Shown here in pieces: positions 60,301-64,000 of a DNA stretch of 64,000 nt (position 1 is its first letter; each line of letters starts with the position of its first letter). Below the pieces are notes generated by a model that ran no database searches, was not told the origin of the DNA, and worked only from the letters and a program-made list of their open reading frames with translations. Location: NCBI GenBank assembly GCA_025594325.1, contig JANHCV010000002.1:1736001-1800000 (forward strand), read 5' to 3'. The translations under genes were made by a program, and so were the position numbers. This stretch comes from Blastocladiella emersonii ATCC 22665. Lineage: Eukaryota > Blastocladiomycota > Blastocladiomycetes > Blastocladiales > Blastocladiaceae.

Positions 60301-60536
60301 TCCAGCTCAGCAGCGAGGATGAGGTGCAGCAGTGGGCGGCGCTGTTCGCGACCTGTCTCGGCGGCGGCAGCGGGGCCGCGCCGGCCGTGCACGGCGGGAT
60401 CCGCGTGACGCTGTCGGCGAGCAACCTCAGCGGCGGCACGGCGGCATCGCCGATGTCGCCCGTGGCGGCCGCGTCGGCGGGTCGGCCCGTCACGTCGAGC
60501 TCGCTGCTCGCTGCGCCGCACGCGTCGGCCAAGTAG
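57371..60536 (+). CDS. GABA-B-type class C GPCR with C-terminal PH-like domain (receptor 2)
   Basis: Exons 57371-57478, 57538-57869, 57933-58051, 58110-58336, 58398-58610, 58669-59238, 59298-60536; 935 residues. Same architecture as receptor 1: signal peptide (GLLVLLLACVLTPAGA), venus-flytrap-like ectodomain (SLVYTPTNYTDVAATQALL, DLASSHTIPAAL, MATDPAQGEILAHL), seven TM segments (FPFLTLICAGC, AKAYRIWSIF, FKTRKVASGYRESTW), then a Gly/His-rich linker (about residues 700-770) and a PH-like domain (YPVKRHAVFATWVNH ... EVQQWAALFATCL). The intron at 57870 lacks a GT donor: the codons run NYP and then CCATAG, and homology resumes at 57933 (FMRTMATDPAQ). This suggests a lesion or a non-canonical intron. 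Exon 58669-59238 has the same length (570 nt) as its receptor 1 counterpart. Receptor 1 has an extra intron in TM6; receptor 2 has two extra in the ectodomain. Confidence 0.83.
57870..57932 (+). other. Non-canonical (AT ... AG) or broken intron in receptor 2
   Basis: Starts ATAGCACGTTT, contains CTGAC as a branch-like site and ends CGCGTAG. The first bases give an in-frame TAG if unspliced. No GT exists between the last conserved codon and that stop. Confidence 0.5.
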
Positions 60537-60838
60537 GCCGTGCAACTTTCATAGACCAGTGTTCATGTATCCATGTCCCTCGAGTGAGTTGTGCAGACGC
60601 GACGAGAGCAACGCGAGGTTGCATGCATGTCAGGTGATGCGTTGTGAGGGGCGCTCGGTCGCCGTTCCCGCCGAACGCGTTTCCCCCCGCCGCCGCCGCC
60701 GACGCCGCGAACCGGCCGCATCGGATCCGCGCTCCCATCACCTAGTCGTCACCGCGACTCGATGCATCGTGCCCGCCCGAGCCTGCCGCACCCACTGTGA
60801 CCGCCTCGCCCCACCACCACCCGCACTCGCCGTCCGAC
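60537..60838. promoter_or_regulatory. Intergenic region before the disordered-protein gene
   Basis: 302 bp. It holds no coding signal. A C/G-rich CCGCCGCCGCCG-type run lies near 60689-60702. Confidence 0.3.
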
Positions 60839-63670
60839 ATGGCCAAGCCAAAGTCGCTCGCTGGCTCGAAGTCGCGCCGCAGCGGGACCGCCGCCAACGG
60901 CAACAGCAGCAGCAACAGCACCAACGGAACTGCCGCACAACAGCCGCCCGCGACGCCGCACTCGAATGCGGCCACGACGGGCACGCCGCCGTCGAGAAAC
61001 CGCTTCGCGCGGCCGCCGACCGTCAAGAAGGGCTCCTTTATCCCCACCTCCATCGACTTTTCTCTGAGCTCCTTGCGCATCACCGCCCAGAAGCCCCACA
61101 AGGCCCTCGCCGCTGCCCCAGCGGCTGACGGTGCTGCTGCGTCCGCCAAACCCGCGACGTCCGCCGCCCGCTGGTCCGCCGCCGGATCGGCCGACTCGGC
61201 GGCTGCCGGTAACGGCGTTGCGCCCGCTGCCGGCGCCGCACCCGCCGCTCCGACCTCGTCGCTGCTGCAGCAGCCCAAGGTGTACCTCCCCGGCTCGTCG
61301 TCGTCGACCACCGCTGCTGCGCGCCCTGCCGCCGCCGCCGCCGCCACGGCGACGCGCACGAAAACGTCGCGCCCGTCGGCTGCGACCGCGCCCGTCCACG
61401 TCTCGCGCGTGCCCAGGCCGACCAACGGGCCGACCGTCGTCACCGCCTCGGGCGCTTCCAAGACCAACGGCGCCGCAGCTGCTGCTCCTGCTGCCTCGTC
61501 CCACTCCCGCAAGTCGTCGAACGAGGCCCAGAAGTACGCCGAGGTCGACGACGATGCCCTCCTCGCCGAGTACCTCTCGCTCAACGCCCGCATCGGCAGC
61601 AACGGCGTCCCCACCACCGACAAGGCCCGCGTCATCTTCAAGGAGATCAAGCACCGCGGCCTCGTCATCCCGACGCCGACGAATGACGTCGACGCCGCCG
61701 CGGCTTCGTCCTCCATCCCCACTGCCGCTGATGCTGCCGCCGCCGCAACCGTGGCACCTCTGGCTGCGGGCAAGAAGCGTCACTTCTTCATGTCCGACCC
61801 GGACGAGACCGAGACCGAGCCCGAGGTGGACGACGTTGACGAGCTCGCGCCCACCGGGGATACGGCCGCGACCGCCGCGCCAGCACCTGCTCCTGCGACT
61901 GTGGTCGACGTCGACACCGACGTCGATATGGCCGAGGTTTCGATGCCCATGCTCCCCGACACGTCGTCTGGCATCAGCACCACTCCCAGCAGTCCTCCCG
62001 CCGCCGCCCAGCCGCCCGCGCCCGCGCCCGCGCTTGTCCTGTCGACGGCGCCCAGCTCGCTCAACAGCATCGCCTCGGACCCGGCCTCGGCCACGCCTCC
62101 GCGCGCCGACGAGCCCGCGCCATCACAGGCTGCGGCTGTTCCCGCTTCCCAGGGCAAGGGCATGGGCAAGGACCAGGTCGACCCGTCGCCCATCCGCAGC
62201 GCTACCCGCCCGCGCGGCACTCGCAGCAACGTCCTCAACACGATCCCCACCCCGACTCGCCTGCGCAACCCCGCGCCATCCGCGGCCCCGCCTGCGAAAC
62301 GTCCACGGCTCGGCGAGCCCGCGTCCGCCGCCACGACCGTCGTGGTCCCGTCGTCGTCGCGGCCGTCTTCGTCGTCCTCCACCCTGTCCCCCGTGCCCAC
62401 GTCCCCTACCCTCGCGAACGGCGCGCTCGCTGATTCACCCTCACGCCCTGCCTCTACGACTGCTGCTGCTGCGCCCGCTGCCCCTTCCCCCACCCCCGCC
62501 CCCGACATCGCCGCCCTCGCTCCCGCGGCGACCACGCCACCCGCCCTGCAGCTGCACCTGCACCAGCGCAGCCGCGAGCTCAACCCGCCGTACGCGGCGC
62601 TGCTCGCGTCGCAGATCGCGGCGCCCGCGCTCGACCCCGCCCTCGCCCCGCTCGGCGCCTACCTCTCGGCGCGCTTCGCCGAGTTTGCCCACCACGTCGC
62701 CGACCACCTCGACCTCATGACCTTCATGTTCGAGCACAAGGTCGCCGAGGCCGTGGCCAAGCGCGACGACGCCCTCGACCAGCTCACGCGCCTGCTCGTC
62801 GCGCGTGGGCTTCTCGCCGAGGGCGAGTTTGTCCCGCCCGCGCCCGCGCCCGTCCTCGACGTCCTGCCCGAGGCCGACTCGTTTGCCGCGATCCGCGGCG
62901 AGGGGCTCGACACGCTCGCCCGCATGTTCGCCCAGTTCAAGTTCGACGTGTTCCGCAACCTGACGGACCGCGCCGCCGGGCGGTTCGGCGAGCCGGCTGC
63001 GGCTCCGGCGCCCGCGGTCACGACGGCGGGGCAGCCCGAGGCGGCAGCCACGGGTACTACGACCCCGCCGGTCGTCGCGGCGGCGACGACGTTCAACCTC
63101 GCGACCCCGATGGCATCCAACCCGTCCGCTGCCGTTGCCGATGCTGCCGCCGACGCGTGCGAGTCTGCGGCCGCGTCCTGCGCCGTGACGCCCGTCCCCA
63201 CCTCGGCGGCGGCGCCCGCTGCAGCGAAGCTGACCGCGCCGCGCTCGCCCGCCCTCGTCTTCACGGTCCCCGACTCGAGCTCCCCCGCCACCGCGCCCGC
63301 CTCGACTGCCTCGTCGCCGATGCGCACCCCGGCCCGGCCAGCCAGCGCCGACCCGTCGACGTCCGCGAACTGTACCTCGTCCGCGATCCTCGCCGCGCCC
63401 ACCATCTCTACGGCGGCGGCCGCCGCCACGGAGCCCGCGTCGTCCGCGCCCGTGGCCCTCGGCGCAAGCCTCGGCAGCCCGGCCCGCCCGGCGCCGTCGG
63501 CCCTCTTCGGGTCCGGGTCCTCGCTGTCGGACGCGCTCGCGGCGTCGCCCAGCTTGGCCGCTGCGGCCTCGTTCGGGTTCGGGTTCGGGTTCGGCGCCAC
63601 GATCGTGCGCACGCCGCCTACGCGCGAGGAGGACGAGGAAAAGAAGGAGGAGGCGGGCAAGGATGAGTGA
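60839..63670 (+). CDS. Long Ala/Pro/Ser-rich, mostly disordered protein with a small helical core
   Basis: 943 residues from ATG 60839, single open frame. A frame upstream to 60797 starts only with GTG. Most of the protein is low-complexity Ala/Pro/Ser/Thr. Ordered-looking parts are DDDALLAEYLSLNARIG with DKARVIFKEIKHRGLV (about residues 240-275), and a helical region at about 575-720 (LGAYLSARFAEFAHHVADHL, DLMTFMFEHKVAEAVAKRDD, LARMFAQFKFDVFRNL) that may form a coiled coil. PPAKRPRLGEP (near 62290-62320) resembles a nuclear localisation signal. The end is charged (EEDEEKKEEAGKDE). I do not recognise the family. A chromatin or nuclear scaffold role would fit but is not shown. Confidence 0.68.
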   Translation: MAKPKSLAGSKSRRSGTAANGNSSSNSTNGTAAQQPPATPHSNAATTGTPPSRNRFARPPTVKKGSFIPTSIDFSLSSLRITAQKPHKALAAAPAADGAAASAKPATSAARWSAAGSADSAAAGNGVAPAAGAAPAAPTSSLLQQPKVYLPGSSSSTTAAARPAAAAAATATRTKTSRPSAATAPVHVSRVPRPTNGPTVVTASGASKTNGAAAAAPAASSHSRKSSNEAQKYAEVDDDALLAEYLSLNARIGSNGVPTTDKARVIFKEIKHRGLVIPTPTNDVDAAAASSSIPTAADAAAAATVAPLAAGKKRHFFMSDPDETETEPEVDDVDELAPTGDTAATAAPAPAPATVVDVDTDVDMAEVSMPMLPDTSSGISTTPSSPPAAAQPPAPAPALVLSTAPSSLNSIASDPASATPPRADEPAPSQAAAVPASQGKGMGKDQVDPSPIRSATRPRGTRSNVLNTIPTPTRLRNPAPSAAPPAKRPRLGEPASAATTVVVPSSSRPSSSSSTLSPVPTSPTLANGALADSPSRPASTTAAAAPAAPSPTPAPDIAALAPAATTPPALQLHLHQRSRELNPPYAALLASQIAAPALDPALAPLGAYLSARFAEFAHHVADHLDLMTFMFEHKVAEAVAKRDDALDQLTRLLVARGLLAEGEFVPPAPAPVLDVLPEADSFAAIRGEGLDTLARMFAQFKFDVFRNLTDRAAGRFGEPAAAPAPAVTTAGQPEAAATGTTTPPVVAAATTFNLATPMASNPSAAVADAAADACESAAASCAVTPVPTSAAAPAAAKLTAPRSPALVFTVPDSSSPATAPASTASSPMRTPARPASADPSTSANCTSSAILAAPTISTAAAAATEPASSAPVALGASLGSPARPAPSALFGSGSSLSDALAASPSLAAAASFGFGFGFGATIVRTPPTREEDEEKKEEAGKDE

Positions 63671-63804
63671 TGTGTGTGTGATTGGATTACAAGAACGCTT
63701 TTTGTATGAATCAAAAGATCAGCCAGCGATCGCGTCTGTGCCGTTGCGACTGGTGGAGAGTAATTCAGTGAGCGCAACGGCAGCCGCGACTGGTGGAGAG
63801 GAAG

Positions 63805-63999
63805 TTACGAAGGGCGGGAAGGAATACGAGTAGGATAGGGTTTGTTGGTCGCAAACATGCTCTCGCGATCAAGACTCGCGTCCTCGAGCGCGACGAGAAA
63901 CTCGGGGACCAGGACAGAGCGAGGTGCCACGCGCGCCACAAGCTCGGCCACGGCCGTGTCGCGGTCCAGGTTGCTGTACTGAGCGAGGCGGCGCGCTTT
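63805..63999 (-). CDS. 3' end of an unidentified minus-strand gene (partial)
   Basis: On the minus strand a frame enters from the right edge and ends at TAA (63805-63807). Its 64 codons read like a real helical C terminus (LAQYSNLDRDTAVAELVARV, VPEFLVALEDASLDRESMF). It is convergent with the gene ending at 63670. The 134-bp gap contains the direct repeat GCGACTGGTGGAGAG at 63746-63760 and 63786-63800. No family can be named. Confidence 0.55.
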   Translation of the reverse strand, partial: KARRLAQYSNLDRDTAVAELVARVAPRSVLVPEFLVALEDASLDRESMFATNKPYPTRIPSRPS

Positions 64000-64000
64000 C

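Noticed and set aside
1-64000. CRISPR arrays, bacterial operons, rRNA or clear tRNA genes
   Set aside because: None seen by eye. Direct repeats present are too few and too irregular for CRISPR; tRNA B-box-like words lacked a cloverleaf.

Overview
The window is GC-rich nuclear DNA of a eukaryote. Genes are compact and carry many short introns of about 53-82 nt, usually with a GTAC-type donor and a (g)TAG acceptor. I see no operons and no bacterial signals. The gene set is a ZSWIM2-like E3 ligase, cyclic-nucleotide-gated-type channels, GABA-B-type class C receptors, a CCDC180-like coiled-coil protein and an HSPA12-like Hsp70. With small introns and a Ty3/gypsy chromodomain element, this points to a flagellated early-diverging fungus (Blastocladiomycota or Chytridiomycota grade). 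The taxon is inference, not proven.

Layout. 1-88: start of a minus-strand gene. 318-2558: SWIM/RING E3 ligase. 2864-6966 and 6997-9918: head-to-tail pair of CNG-like channels with an unusual M-P-G-(H/F)-G pore. 10151-13761 (minus): UBA plus leucine-rich-repeat protein with SILK and RVxF docking motifs, PPP1R37-like. 14740-16234 and 17378-19195: unknown paralogous pair, the first frameshifted, with decayed minus-strand coding remnants between. 19446-20376 and 38439-39388: arms of a large inverted repeat, each carrying a U6 snRNA sequence. Between the arms, transposons dominate. A decayed Helitron/PIF1-type helicase gene (24366-33599) is split by a solo LTR (24918-25091) and by a full-length Ty3/gypsy chromodomain retrotransposon (27839-33129). 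Both insertions have perfect 5-bp target duplications. A Gly/Tyr/Asp repeat protein (36716-37213) and an LRR remnant also lie inside.

39645-42644 (minus) and 57371-60536 (plus) are paralogous class C GPCRs with a venus-flytrap-like ectodomain, seven TM segments and a C-terminal PH-like domain. Between them lie a secreted, probably GPI-anchored Cys-rich protein, an ArsB/NhaD-type permease, an HSPA12-like protein, a PH-domain protein and a CCDC180-like protein. 60839-63670 is a long disordered protein. 63805-63999 is the 3' end of another minus-strand gene.

Functionally, the non-mobile genes suggest sensing and signalling (receptors, cyclic-nucleotide channels, PP1 regulation, PH adaptors) and probably flagellar biology. 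The centre is a transposon-rich island. Exon boundaries are my own predictions from splice motifs, reading frame and paralog comparison; there are no transcripts to confirm them.
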